A DNA stretch of 18,142 bases from DATDUW01 sp035290185 (GCA_035290185.1 DATDUW010000003.1:1-18142); one strand, 5' to 3'. Numbered from the stretch's first letter, positions 1 to 7,666 are shown. Made by a program: numbers and translations. The notes: generated from the letters alone by a model not told the origin.

Positions 1-433
1 ACACGTGGCCGGCGTTCGGAGCTCGAAGCAAAAAAAGGGAACGAGGCGATGGCTCTTCCAGTTCTTTTAAAAGAGCATTGGCAGCTTCGGGACTCAGACG
101 ATCCGCCTCTTCAATCCAAGCGACCTTCCAACCACCAAGCAGGGCACTCATCCCCATCCGCTCGCGCACCTCCCGCACGTCATCAATCCGAATCCACGCT
201 TTCCGACCCCCCTCTTCCGTATTCCCTTCACGGGAAAGAGAAACAACATCGGGATGGGTCCAGCCCTTTTCACCCACAAGCGACCGAACCAACCATTCAG
301 CCGCCGTTGTCCTTCCACTTCCTTCGGGGCCCAACAGAAGAAGCGCGTGCGGCAATCGGCCGTTGCGCAAGACTCCTTCCAAAAAGACGGACGCGTGGCG
401 TTGTCCGATTCTGCCTCCCCACTCCCATTCCAT
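1..433 (-). CDS. holB: DNA polymerase III delta-prime subunit (clamp-loader AAA+), 5' part only
   Basis: Reading from the ATG at 433, 144 codons are visible before the window ends, so the C-terminal collar domain is missing. Residues 7-30 contain the typical start of delta-prime/DnaX proteins (GQ, then RLPHALLLLGPEGSG). Further on are WIRIDDVREVRERM and an EEADRLSPEAANALLKELEEP segment, which is the Walker B/sensor region shared by clamp-loader subunits. In the family this subunit helps load the sliding clamp at replication forks. The P-loop reads GPEGSGRTT, with Arg where an ATPase has Lys; delta-prime proteins often do not hydrolyse ATP, so this fits. It is the last gene after TrmB, 45 nt downstream, but has its own extended -10 box 9 nt before the ATG and no SD. 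A tau/gamma (DnaX) fragment is less likely because the start and P-loop are not DnaX-like. Confidence 0.85.
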   Translation of the reverse strand, partial: MEWEWGGRIGQRHASVFLEGVLRNGRLPHALLLLGPEGSGRTTAAEWLVRSLVGEKGWTHPDVVSLSREGNTEEGGRKAWIRIDDVREVRERMGMSALLGGWKVAWIEEADRLSPEAANALLKELEEPSPRSLFLLRAPNAGHV

Positions 434-442
434 AACGGAGGC

Positions 443-451
443 ATTGTACCA
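443..451 (-). promoter_or_regulatory. Extended -10 promoter, probably giving a leaderless holB mRNA
   Basis: The minus strand reads TGGTACAAT, an extended -10 (TG-n-TACAAT). It ends 9 nt before the holB ATG at 433. Transcription starting about 7 nt after the -10 would begin at or next to the ATG, with no room for an SD. No good -35 is seen, which is usual for extended -10 promoters. Confidence 0.5.
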
Positions 452-478
452 CAACAAGCCGCTGCTCCATTCCTTATT

Positions 479-1255
479 TTAACGTTTTTCCGACGGATAG
501 GATGTGGATCCTTCCCATGCCAGATTGAAAAGCCCACGAACGGTATCGGCAATCTCTTTGCTTGTCAGAACGACGCCAAGCATGGAGGAAGTAAAGGAGT
601 AAAGAAAAACCGTATTTCCCCGAATGACAAGATCTCCGTGAAGAGGAAATTTTTCCACAGGGATAAGACGGACTTCTCCGCCTGGTAACGGAGGAACAAT
701 TCTTACAAAATCCGGCTCCTTCATGACCGCCAGGAGACGATAGGTCGCCCCGTCCTTTTCTAATTGTCGAATATGGGTCTCTCGTTGATGGAGAATAGCA
801 TCGACCTGGTCGGCGTCATCGATGGAAACGATTTCCAAAAATTCGCCTTCCATGGCTTCAAATGTCTCCCGCACGGAAGCAATGCCTTCCGGTCCTTCTA
901 AATAACGAACATGGGGCTTAGATCCATCGGTCTTGAAAAGAGCATGGAGCTGCGGAAGGACCCCGCTGATTTCCTGTTCTTTTTCTTCCAATTCGCGGCG
1001 CTGTAAGCGAATGATTGTTAGCAAACGGTCTGGAGGCTCGGCCGCAAAGAAGCGCTTCTTTCCGCGCACAAACGTGCTCATGAGTCCGCGGGCGGCCAAC
1101 GATTCAATCATGACGTACGTCGTAGCTCGATTGACATCGGCTTTTTTGGCAATATCCTGCACAACGGCTGGTCCGAGCTCTAAAGAGGCTAAATAGACGG
1201 CCGCCTCCTTCTCGGAAAGTCCCAAGTGAACCAACTCTCGAATAAGTTCTTCCAT
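479..1255 (-). CDS. TrmB-family transcriptional regulator
   Basis: A 258-residue protein whose first ~75 residues form a winged helix-turn-helix of the TrmB type (LVHLGLSEKEAAVYLASLEL, then NRATTYVMIESLAARGL as recognition helix and RGKKRFF as wing). A coiled stretch around residues 85-105 and a C-terminal effector-like domain follow. TrmB proteins in archaea sense sugars; in Patescibacteria members of this family are common and their ligands are mostly unknown. The start is the ATG at 1255; no SD is visible upstream. It lies 40 nt downstream of the GT4 gene and is probably the last gene of the DUF4012-mreB-GT4 operon, so it may respond to cell-envelope or sugar status (inference). Confidence 0.85.
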   Translation of the reverse strand: MEELIRELVHLGLSEKEAAVYLASLELGPAVVQDIAKKADVNRATTYVMIESLAARGLMSTFVRGKKRFFAAEPPDRLLTIIRLQRRELEEKEQEISGVLPQLHALFKTDGSKPHVRYLEGPEGIASVRETFEAMEGEFLEIVSIDDADQVDAILHQRETHIRQLEKDGATYRLLAVMKEPDFVRIVPPLPGGEVRLIPVEKFPLHGDLVIRGNTVFLYSFTSSMLGVVLTSKEIADTVRGLFNLAWEGSTSYPSEKR

Positions 1256-1295
1256 AGTTTCAAAAACAAAGGGCTAAATAACTTCTGTTTTTATT

Positions 1296-2483
1296 TTATA
1301 ACAAACCCACACGCTTACGCAAGGCTCCAAGCACCGCCTCCGCTGCTCGGTTCCAAGAAAAAAGGCGCGCTCGCTCCGATCCGTGTTGGGAACAGGCCCG
1401 CATTAACACGCCATCCATCAACAGTCTTTTCCAGGCCAGAGCCCATGCTTGCGCGTCTCCGGGCGGAACGAGGATAGCAGCCTCGCCGGCAACCTCTTCG
1501 TGAGGCGGAATATGGGAAGCCACTACTGGAACACCGGCAGCCATTCCCTCCAGGACCGACAAACCGAATCCTTCGTACCAACGGGGAGAAACAAGGGCAA
1601 AAGCGCTGGCTACCAGCGCCGAACGATCTTCCTCTGGAATCCACCCAAGAAAACGGATGGCATCTCTCGCTATTGAATGTTCCGCGGCTGCTTTCACCTC
1701 TTCAAATTTAAATCCAGGAGATCCAGCATAGACAAGAGTGAAAGGATCTCCTATTCCCCTTCCCTGCTTGAACTGTTCGAACGCGCGGATAAGGACGAAC
1801 GGATTTTCTTTCACGTCAACGCATCCTAAAAAAAGGAAAAAATTTTTCCGGCCGAGCCGATACCGACGAAGCACCTCTTCCGTGTGTTCAGAATTGGTTG
1901 ATTGAAAATTCATCTCGTCTCCTGCCTCAGGAACAAGGTGAATGCGCTCTTCTGAGACAGAATAAAGGTCAATAAGTTCTGCTTTTATCCAAGCGGAAGG
2001 AACGAAAAAAAAGGAAGCGTGCCGGATAGCAAAAGCCGTTGCTTGTTCAAGATGCCGCCGCTGAGACGACTCAAAAAGTTCCGGTCGACGGCGAAATCCG
2101 AGATCACGGATCGTTGTGACGGTCAGGCGGCGACGGGAAGGTTGATTGGGAGAAAAAGGCGGAATTTCCTGAGAGGGAACGAACAGGACATTCGGAGGTC
2201 GACGCAGCATTTCCCAACCGACACGTCCCTGCATCCATCCCTGACGCAACGGCCACCGTAAAACGCAGGAAGACCACCGCGACGGCAGGACTTCCAATCC
2301 GCCGGAGAGCGGCGTTGGAGAATACAATCTTACTTCTTCATCAGGTCTCAATCGTTGCTGTTTGAGGGCCTGAATAAGGCAATAAGCGTACCGCTCCACG
2401 CCTGTACATTCGGCCATAGGAGCCGCGGAAGCGTCGATTCCGTAGACCGTCTTCTGCTGACTTGGGAGAAGGTTAATTTGCAT
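1296..2483 (-). CDS. Glycosyltransferase family 4 (GT-B fold)
   Basis: A 395-residue protein with GT-B layout. The N-terminal domain carries GIDASAAPMAECTGVERYA, a nucleotide-sugar/acceptor loop typical of GT4. The C-terminal domain begins near residue 195 and contains FFLFLGCVDVKENPFVLIRA, then FLGWIPEEDRSALVASAFAL and the E-x7-E donor-binding motif in YEGFGLSVLEGMAAGVPVVAS. It should transfer a sugar from a nucleotide donor to a surface glycan or lipid carrier on the cytoplasmic face; the substrate cannot be read from sequence. The ATG at 2483 is 3 nt after the mreB stop, so translation is probably coupled, with only a weak AAGG just ahead. Its neighbours (MreB, DUF4012 protein) point to envelope or exopolysaccharide assembly. 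Confidence 0.9.
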   Translation of the reverse strand: MQINLLPSQQKTVYGIDASAAPMAECTGVERYAYCLIQALKQQRLRPDEEVRLYSPTPLSGGLEVLPSRWSSCVLRWPLRQGWMQGRVGWEMLRRPPNVLFVPSQEIPPFSPNQPSRRRLTVTTIRDLGFRRRPELFESSQRRHLEQATAFAIRHASFFFVPSAWIKAELIDLYSVSEERIHLVPEAGDEMNFQSTNSEHTEEVLRRYRLGRKNFFLFLGCVDVKENPFVLIRAFEQFKQGRGIGDPFTLVYAGSPGFKFEEVKAAAEHSIARDAIRFLGWIPEEDRSALVASAFALVSPRWYEGFGLSVLEGMAAGVPVVASHIPPHEEVAGEAAILVPPGDAQAWALAWKRLLMDGVLMRACSQHGSERARLFSWNRAAEAVLGALRKRVGLL

Positions 2484-2486
2484 GCC

Positions 2487-3491
2487 TTAGCTCGTAAACA
2501 CACTCCGTTTGTAGGCTTCCAAATGTTCCAGGGCAATGCCCGTTCCCTTCACCACACACTGTTGCGGATCCTCGGCCACGTAGGTCGGCACACCCGTGGC
2601 TTGGGCAACCAGTTGGTTGAAATTGCGCAGCTGGGAGGAACCACCGGACATGATGATTCCTTTTTCCATGACATCAGCCGAAAGTTCCGGGGGTGTTTTG
2701 TGCAACACTTCTTTAACCGTGGCCACAATACCGTCGAGCTCATTTTGAATAGCTTCGGTCACATCGTCGGACGTCACCTCGATGATCTTGGGGAGACCAC
2801 TGACCATGTCGCGTCCCTTAATTTCCATCAGGAGTTTTTCTGGAAGATAGAGAGCCGAACCGATCCGAATCTTGATTTCTTCGGACGTGCGTTCCCCAAT
2901 AGCCAGACCGTACTTGCGGCGGACGAATTCGGAAATCGCCTGATCAAATTTGACTCCACCAATGCGGATGGAAGCCGAGGCCACGATGCCGCCAAGAGAA
3001 ATGACAGCCATCTCGGCCGTGCCCCCGCCAACATCGATCACCATATGACCCGAAGGAGAACCAATGGGGATGTTGGCACCGATCGCGGCCACGATAGGCT
3101 CTTTGATAATATAAGCGGCCCGCGCCCCCGCCGAAATCGTGGCATCGATGACTGCGCGACGTTCCGTAGACGTAATGCCCCCGGGTACGGCCACCATGAC
3201 TTCCGGTCGAAAGATACGCACCCCGCCAACGGCTTTATGAATAAAATAGCGAAGCATGGCCTCGGTCGTGCGATAGTCCGCAATCACTCCGTCCTTTAGC
3301 GGACGGCGCGCCACGATCGTATCTGGAGTGCGGCCGATCATTTCCTTTGCCTCACGTCCCACAGCCAGCACACTCTTGTCCAACTTAGAAATCGCAACCA
3401 CGGACGGTTCATTGATGATAACACCACGTTTGGGAACATAAACAAGAACCGTCGTTGTCCCAAGATCAATGCCAATTTTTTTGATAAACAT
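2487..3491 (-). CDS. mreB: Rod shape-determining protein MreB
   Basis: A 334-residue actin-like protein of normal family length. Motifs in order are the phosphate-1 loop GIDLGTTTVLVYV (residues 7-19), NEPSVVAI, the MreB-typical IIKEPIVAAIGANIPI, phosphate-2 VIDVGGGTAEMAVISLGGIV and the adenosine motif GIIMSGGSSQLRNF. MreB forms membrane-associated filaments that guide peptidoglycan synthesis and set rod shape. The phosphate-1 loop has GTTT where many MreBs have GTAN. The ATG at 3491 lies 7 nt after the DUF4012 stop, without an SD, in a tight operon with the DUF4012 and GT4 genes. No mreC or mreD follows here. Confidence 0.96.
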   Translation of the reverse strand: MFIKKIGIDLGTTTVLVYVPKRGVIINEPSVVAISKLDKSVLAVGREAKEMIGRTPDTIVARRPLKDGVIADYRTTEAMLRYFIHKAVGGVRIFRPEVMVAVPGGITSTERRAVIDATISAGARAAYIIKEPIVAAIGANIPIGSPSGHMVIDVGGGTAEMAVISLGGIVASASIRIGGVKFDQAISEFVRRKYGLAIGERTSEEIKIRIGSALYLPEKLLMEIKGRDMVSGLPKIIEVTSDDVTEAIQNELDGIVATVKEVLHKTPPELSADVMEKGIIMSGGSSQLRNFNQLVAQATGVPTYVAEDPQQCVVKGTGIALEHLEAYKRSVFTS

Positions 3492-3498
3492 AAGACGA

Positions 3499-5574
3499 TC
3501 AGGGACGAAAAAAAATCTGAACGGTTCGATCCTCCGTCAAGGCAACGGGGGCGCGGTAAATGCCGTCTCCCCATTCTTTCTCCTCCTCTGCCGGCGCAGC
3601 TGAACGAATCTCCTTATTACCAAAATCCAGGTCCAACGTCAACGGCGGGTCCCAGGATCCAATTTGTTTAAAAATATCCAGATGGTACGAATCGCTGTTG
3701 ATTACATCAGAAACGGAAAGCGGAAGCCGATAGGTAAATCGAAGTTCCTGCGTCTGTCCAGGCTCCACCGAAGTGAATGCTCCAAAGACGGTAAAACCAA
3801 TCTCTGCCCCCACATCTGCCTGTCCCGGCGCGCCGGACGGATCCTGAAGGCGGTCGTTGCGAAACGATCCGGAAACGCCTAACAGCTCGCTGCCCAGCGG
3901 CGCATAGACGCGCGTATAGGTCCGATAGCGCGTCGTCTTCCAATCAAAGGACCCCATATGGACGTAGCGGATGACAACCTCCGCAAGAAAACGATCAGTC
4001 CCTTCTTCCGGACGAAGTGTGTAGCGGATTTCCCTGCGCACGGACGGATCGGATTTCAAACTTGCGAGGTTTGCATCAACCACGGCCAACTGATCTCCGG
4101 GTCCCGGAACGAACCGCCCCCCCCACCCGGCCTTTGTTAAAACATCTTCCAAAGAAACATCCGCGCTATAGACGACCAGCTCCTTGCGATCCAAGGCCTG
4201 TTGCACCATTTCAAGAATCGCGCTCCATTGGGAACGCGGAAGGACAAGAAGCCGGCGCTTCACTTCATCAGCCACGGCAGCCAGAAGTTCTTTCCGTTGA
4301 GAAACCGGGATCCCCTCTCGAGCGTAGGCAATTTCAACCTGATACTCAAGGGCATCCGCGAGATTCTCAGCTGTAAACGTCTGCCCGTCGATCGTAATCG
4401 GACCGACGAATTTTAAAAGAGAAGACCCGAAGGCCGGCGTGAAACCGATAACGCCCGTGATGCTTACCGGTGGCTGAACCGAGGCGCGAAGTGCCGGGGG
4501 CAGGGAAAGAATCTCCTTCGTAAACAGCTGGATGGCCTGCTGGGAAGAAACAGCAAAATCAGGGGACCAATTCGCATCACGGAAAAACCACGTCGACGTC
4601 GCATTGTATTGACGCAAGGGTTCTGGAGGAGCGGCCGTAAAAAATGGTTCAGCCGCCAGGTCCAGTGTGTAACTATCCTTTGTTGTAAACGCCGATAGCT
4701 CCCCGCGGTCCATGGCAAGGAGGCCGTATGCTCCGATAAACCCGCCGCCGGGCCGCAGTTCGTGGTTGTTTAAAAAAAGGAGAAGCGTCTGGCTCGGCTG
4801 GTCCAGCCCAGCAAACCCTGGAAGGACCCGCGCGCCAATGGCCGCCAGATCAACCGCTGATAAAAGCTGTTTCATGGTATTTCTGACTGATTCAAGCAGA
4901 GCGTCCAAAGAAGCGGGAACCCCCTCCCTGCGAACAGCATCCAGTTCGGACAAGGCCAGTCGCAAATCCGCGGATGTGACAGCTAAATCCGGAGCCGCGT
5001 TGGACAGGCGCCGAAGAAAAATCTCCTTTACGGCAGGAGAAAGGTCTTCAAACGTCGTAGCTTGTTGAATTCCTTGTTCGAGATCGTCTAATGATGATGG
5101 AACGTTCCCAAGCAATCGTTGGACGTCCATACCCACGCGTACGAGGCGATGGATCGCGGACGCGGTCTCGCGCCCCACACGCAGGAGCCGCTCCCCCTTT
5201 TCGGCTTGCGTCCCAATCCAAGGGAGAAACCGTGCGCGAGAAATTTTTTCCAACTGTGCCTCCGCCAAGGCCAAAGACACTTCAGCTTCAGTCAAGGCAT
5301 GATCCGCGGAAAAAAAATCTCCGTTTTCTAGAGCCTTTCCTGCCTGCTCTGCCGCGGCTTTTCCCTTGAGAGCGGCTGAGGCTGCCCCGCCAACGATCCA
5401 TCCCAACCAAATGAAAAGGATAACCGCAAGGACGGCAACTATTGCGCCAATAACCGACACGGATCGACCCTTTTTTCGTTTTTTCAAGCGGGTCGAAGAA
5501 GGAATCGAAACAGATTTCGGTGTGCCGGTCGAAGCCCCAACGGACATTTTTTCTAAAAAATTAACGGAATGCAT
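3499..5574 (-). CDS. DUF4012 domain-containing membrane-anchored protein
   Basis: About 691 residues from the ATG at 5574. A basic cytoplasmic N-terminus (RLKKRKKGRS) is followed by one strong membrane helix (VIGAIVAVLAVILFIWLGWIVGG), then a helical segment and a large extracytoplasmic domain with the DUF4012 signature LLLFLNNHELRPGGGFIGAYG. DUF4012 proteins are widespread in Patescibacteria and Gram-positives, are predicted to face outward and often lie beside glycan genes; their biochemical role is unknown. An in-frame TTG at 5589 preceded by GGAAG is an alternative start, and ATG 5547 would also keep the membrane helix. It is the first gene of the DUF4012-mreB-GT4-trmB operon. No convincing promoter was found upstream; TGGTAGAGT near 5610 is a weak extended -10 candidate. 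Confidence 0.9.
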   Translation of the reverse strand: MHSVNFLEKMSVGASTGTPKSVSIPSSTRLKKRKKGRSVSVIGAIVAVLAVILFIWLGWIVGGAASAALKGKAAAEQAGKALENGDFFSADHALTEAEVSLALAEAQLEKISRARFLPWIGTQAEKGERLLRVGRETASAIHRLVRVGMDVQRLLGNVPSSLDDLEQGIQQATTFEDLSPAVKEIFLRRLSNAAPDLAVTSADLRLALSELDAVRREGVPASLDALLESVRNTMKQLLSAVDLAAIGARVLPGFAGLDQPSQTLLLFLNNHELRPGGGFIGAYGLLAMDRGELSAFTTKDSYTLDLAAEPFFTAAPPEPLRQYNATSTWFFRDANWSPDFAVSSQQAIQLFTKEILSLPPALRASVQPPVSITGVIGFTPAFGSSLLKFVGPITIDGQTFTAENLADALEYQVEIAYAREGIPVSQRKELLAAVADEVKRRLLVLPRSQWSAILEMVQQALDRKELVVYSADVSLEDVLTKAGWGGRFVPGPGDQLAVVDANLASLKSDPSVRREIRYTLRPEEGTDRFLAEVVIRYVHMGSFDWKTTRYRTYTRVYAPLGSELLGVSGSFRNDRLQDPSGAPGQADVGAEIGFTVFGAFTSVEPGQTQELRFTYRLPLSVSDVINSDSYHLDIFKQIGSWDPPLTLDLDFGNKEIRSAAPAEEEKEWGDGIYRAPVALTEDRTVQIFFRP

Positions 5575-5668
5575 AGGCAAAAAATCCAACGATTCGCTTC
5601 CACTCTACCATGACAGGACTTCCACAACCATGGAAATATCCCATCCGTTGACCGCGGATCAGAAAAAA

Positions 5669-5697
5669 TTGACAACCAAAAAAACCTCTGTTAGGGT
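5669..5697 (+). promoter_or_regulatory. Forward promoter TTGACA-17-TAGGGT (leader unit 0)
   Basis: TTGACA at 5669-5674, a 17-nt spacer, and TAGGGT at 5692-5697 preceded by TG as in an extended -10. The -10 is poor but the spacing and -35 are ideal. An ATG follows 9 nt later at 5707, the same geometry as the three minus-strand leader units. Confidence 0.4.
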
Positions 5698-5706
5698 CAA
5701 ACTAGT

Positions 5707-5829
5707 ATGGCGATGTTGACATTGGCAACTGACAAGACCCTCCACATTCACGGTTTTATCCTCCGCGCTTATTGGATTGTGTCCATGAGTGCGTGGCGGG
5801 GCCTTTCACGTGTCAGCATAACCTTCTAA
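5707..5829 (+). CDS. Possible 40-residue leader peptide (unit 0)
   Basis: A 40-codon ORF starting MAMLTLATDK, with a hydrophobic middle (FILRAYWIVSMSAW) and ending RVSITF. It has no SD and would be leaderless from the promoter at 5669-5697. A hairpin at 5852-5877 follows, then the SD-led 76-codon gene at 5995. The codons GGGGCCTT at 5798-5805 can pair with AAGGCC in the hairpin's 5' arm, like the other leader units. It does not share the KxGGFxM motif, so the assignment rests on layout alone and may be chance. Confidence 0.3.
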   Translation: MAMLTLATDKTLHIHGFILRAYWIVSMSAWRGLSRVSITF

Positions 5830-5851
5830 AAATAAAGAAGGAAAGGAGACA

Positions 5852-5888
5852 AAGGCCACCGCACCGTCGGTGGCCTTATTCGTTTGTG
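5852..5888 (+). terminator. Hairpin between the unit 0 leader ORF and the small gene
   Basis: AAGGCCACCG (5852-5861) and CGGTGGCCTT (5868-5877) form a perfect 10-bp stem with a 6-nt loop, followed by ATTCGTTTG. The U-tract is weak, so this may be a partial terminator that lets some transcription through to the 76-codon gene. On the opposite strand it is followed by only a few Ts. Confidence 0.5.
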
Positions 5889-5895
5889 AAAAGCT

Positions 5896-5924
5896 GTTTG
5901 AAACTCACTTTCAGGGTTTCAAAC
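5896..5924. repeat. Perfect inverted repeat GTTTGAAAC / GTTTCAAAC
   Basis: A 9-bp perfect inverted repeat with an 11-nt loop, followed on the plus strand by GTTCTTTTTGC. It could be a second weak terminator or a protein-binding operator in the leader of the 76-codon gene. A smaller TTCAA-AA-TTGAA palindrome lies upstream of the 11981 gene. Confidence 0.5.
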
Positions 5925-5994
5925 GTTCTTTTTGCAAGCCCGTGCGGGCGGATGGATATTCTCGTTGATCGACCAAAAAAGGAGTGGCCAACCA

Positions 5995-6225
5995 ATGAAG
6001 AGAGAAACGGACGGAACAGGGATCGCGGGCAGACACTATGCGACCACTTGTCCGGATGGGCAAGGGCTGGGCGGGGAAGCTGGGTTTCACGCTGGTTTTA
6101 CGGCTTCTGGGGAGGGGAATGAAGCTCACTTCTCGCACGACGACGTAACGGGAAGCTATGAGGGGCACGCTCCTATTCAGGGACAGTTTGCCCCTTCAAA
6201 CTTTATCGGGTCCATGATGGTCTGA
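5995..6225 (+). CDS. Small Gly/His-rich protein of unknown function
   Basis: A 76-residue protein starting MKRETDGTGIAGRHY. It is rich in Gly, His and acidic residues (GFTASGEGNEAHFSHDDVTG) and ends FAPSNFIGSMMV; it has one Cys and no membrane helix or signal peptide. I do not recognise a family. Support for a real gene is good: an AAGGAG SD 10 nt before the ATG, a UGA stop, and a textbook terminator 57 nt downstream, all on the only forward-strand unit in the window. It is preceded by the same promoter/short ORF/hairpin layout as the two ATP-grasp genes and the 11981 gene, so it probably belongs to the same regulon. It could be a substrate of the nearby ligases, but nothing in the sequence proves that. 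Confidence 0.6.
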   Translation: MKRETDGTGIAGRHYATTCPDGQGLGGEAGFHAGFTASGEGNEAHFSHDDVTGSYEGHAPIQGQFAPSNFIGSMMV

Positions 6226-6281
6226 ACATCGCCTCTTGTGGTCTTGCGACTACAGAGATCGGACTCGACTACCACGCTCTT

Positions 6282-6320
6282 ATCGCTCCGGCACAACGTC
6301 CCCGGAGCGATTTATTTTTT
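6282..6320 (+). terminator. Rho-independent terminator of the small gene
   Basis: ATCGCTCCGG (6282-6291) pairs perfectly with CCGGAGCGAT (6302-6311) around a 10-nt loop, followed by TTATTTTTT. Strong and plus-strand directed. Confidence 0.9.
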
Positions 6321-6378
6321 CCAACAAAAAAAGGAAGTTCTCCCTTCCCTTTCGACTTCGTTCGATATTTTAAGTGAT

Positions 6379-6522
6379 GTATTCTCCAATCTTAGAATAC
6401 TGGTTGAAGGCCTGAGCGGTTGTAAACTATCTGTCCTTCGACTCCGCTCAGGACATTCGACTTGGTTTGTCTGTGTAGGTCGAAGACCATGAGCGAGGTT
6501 TGCGCAGACAAACCGAGTCGAA
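6379..6522. repeat. Cluster of three inverted repeats abutting tRNA-Pro
   Basis: From left: GTATTCT/AGAATAC (6379-6385, 6394-6400, 8-nt loop). Then CCTGAGCGG/CCGCTCAGG (6411-6419, 6444-6452). Then an 18-bp pair at 6456-6473 and 6505-6522 with one mismatch that would be G-U in RNA. The core TTCGACTCCGCTCAGGACA resembles REP-like units scattered through many bacterial genomes (recollection, not searched). A related TTTCGACTTCGTTCGA lies at about 6350. The right arm ends exactly at the tRNA CCA. The rest of 6321-6522 shows no gene. Confidence 0.65.
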
Positions 6523-6599
6523 TGGTCGGGCTAGCCGGACTTGAACCGGCGGCCTCTTGCACCCCATGCAAGCGCTCTAGCCAACTGAGCTATAGCCCG
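6523..6599 (-). tRNA. tRNA-Pro (anticodon GGG), CCA encoded
   Basis: A full cloverleaf reads on the minus strand. The acceptor CGGGCTA pairs with TAGCCCG, with C1-G72 as in prokaryotic tRNA-Pro and discriminator A. The D stem is GCTC/GAGC, the anticodon stem CTTGC/GCAAG with loop ATGGGGT, the variable loop AGGCC, and the T stem GCCGG/CCGGC with loop TTCAAGT. The anticodon GGG is at 6565-6563 and reads CCC and CCU. The CCA end is encoded at 6525-6523. A TATGAT -10 sits 34 nt upstream. Downstream it runs straight into an 18-bp inverted repeat, which may act in 3' end formation. Confidence 0.95.
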
Positions 6600-6632
6600 A
6601 GGGACAACCGAAATCCTTCCATCAACGGCAAG

Positions 6633-6638
6633 ATCATA
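6633..6638 (-). promoter_or_regulatory. -10 box of tRNA-Pro promoter
   Basis: TATGAT on the minus strand, 33 nt from the tRNA 5' end. The -35 is weak (TTGCGT with an 18-nt spacer). Confidence 0.45.
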
Positions 6639-6776
6639 GAACACGAAGACTCAAAACGCAACTCAATGTATCAAACCATGGGTTTCCTGCTGTCATCACC
6701 CTTCCGATTTAGGAACACCCATGAATCTTGACTTCCCTGTTATTCTGAGGACTCTGTGGAGCAAACAGCTTGTGCG

Positions 6777-7553
6777 TCAAAATGATCCATTCTTTAAAAG
6801 CTTCACGGGATACGTCTTTCCCCCGCAGACCACTTTTTCAAAAAAGAGTCGAAGAATACGAGATGCATCAGGACTTGGTCGCAACCGGGAACGCATGCCC
6901 GTTGTCACGTCCGAAGGAAGACCGTACTCCTTTTGGTAGTAATCCAGACGGAATGCTATACCATCCTCGTCTATTTCCGGATGAAGAATCATAGCGTATA
7001 GAGGCTCGCCCGGAAACGTATAGGCCTGGAGCGGACTGAGGCTGCTTGACGCCAGATGGACCGCGCCCGGCGGGAGCGTGTCGAGATGATCCTTGTGTCC
7101 CAGCTGTGCATTGAAACGGGCGGGCAGTTCGGAAAATATCGGACAAAGGTTTGCGACTGGTGTTTTTGAAATCTCAAACGTTCCGGTTTCCTGGTGGTCG
7201 GGCCCGTAAACGACTCTCCCTCCTAAAGCAATTGTCATAAGCTGGGCACCAAAACAAATACCAAGAGTCGGAAGATGCCGGGCCCGGGCTTCGCGAATCA
7301 AAATTCCAATTTTTTCCACGACATTCGGAATATGACCTTGAGAAATCAAATAGTCTCCAGACCCGCCGATAATGAGTGCATCGAACCCGTCAAGGATAGA
7401 AGGGGACAGGTCGGCTTCGAGTGTGTCGAGACAGACTACCTGTTCCGAACGAAGACCTGCTGTTTCAACAATGAACTTGCGTTCATGTTCGCGGACGAAA
7501 GCGTCAGGACGCATCTGCAAAAGAAGAACCCGCAAGGAGTCGAAGGAAGGCAT
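6777..7553 (-). CDS. Class I glutamine amidotransferase
   Basis: 258 residues from the ATG at 7553 (an in-frame TTG at 7565 is possible). The catalytic triad is visible: Cys100 in GICFGAQ, His191 and Glu193 in HPE. IIGGSGDYL (residues 61-69) is the oxyanion-strand loop. The family cleaves glutamine and passes ammonia to a partner synthetase, and stand-alone forms resemble the GMP synthase amidotransferase domain. No synthase domain is fused, and the nearest ATP-using ligases are the two ATP-grasp genes just upstream, which makes an amidotransferase-ligase partnership plausible but unproven. It has its own promoter (7581-7610) and lies after the terminator of ATP-grasp A. There is no SD and no clear terminator after it. 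Confidence 0.88.
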   Translation of the reverse strand: MPSFDSLRVLLLQMRPDAFVREHERKFIVETAGLRSEQVVCLDTLEADLSPSILDGFDALIIGGSGDYLISQGHIPNVVEKIGILIREARARHLPTLGICFGAQLMTIALGGRVVYGPDHQETGTFEISKTPVANLCPIFSELPARFNAQLGHKDHLDTLPPGAVHLASSSLSPLQAYTFPGEPLYAMILHPEIDEDGIAFRLDYYQKEYGLPSDVTTGMRSRLRPSPDASRILRLFFEKVVCGGKTYPVKLLKNGSF

Positions 7554-7580
7554 AGAAACGGTCAAAATGAGAACGGGAGA

Positions 7581-7610
7581 ATCATATCCTCAGTTCTCAT
7601 CTTTTGAAAA
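7581..7610 (-). promoter_or_regulatory. Promoter of the amidotransferase gene
   Basis: TTTTCA (7610-7605), an 18-nt spacer, and TATGAT (7586-7581) on the minus strand, 27 nt before ATG 7553. Confidence 0.5.
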
Positions 7611-7631
7611 GGGACTATGTTCGCACGCAAT

Positions 7632-7666
7632 CAAAAAAAGAGGAATTCCTCGTGGGGAATTCCTCT
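7632..7666 (-). terminator. Terminator of ATP-grasp gene A
   Basis: An 11-bp perfect stem AGAGGAATTCC/GGAATTCCTCT (7639-7649, 7656-7666) with a 6-nt loop, followed on the minus strand by a run of seven Ts. It lies 20 nt after the stop at 7686. Confidence 0.9.

Noticed and set aside
2355..3299. Long forward ORF (314 codons) opposite mreB
   Set aside because: Shadow of mreB in the antisense frame; the minus-strand protein has all MreB motifs.
5896..5924. CRISPR-like repeat
   Set aside because: A single inverted repeat pair with no spacer array; no CRISPR array is seen anywhere in the window.
6462..6731. Forward ORF across the tRNA with the segment GLEPAASCTPCKRSSQLSYSP
   Set aside because: This is the antisense translation of tRNA-Pro, a common false protein; the tRNA cloverleaf explains the sequence.
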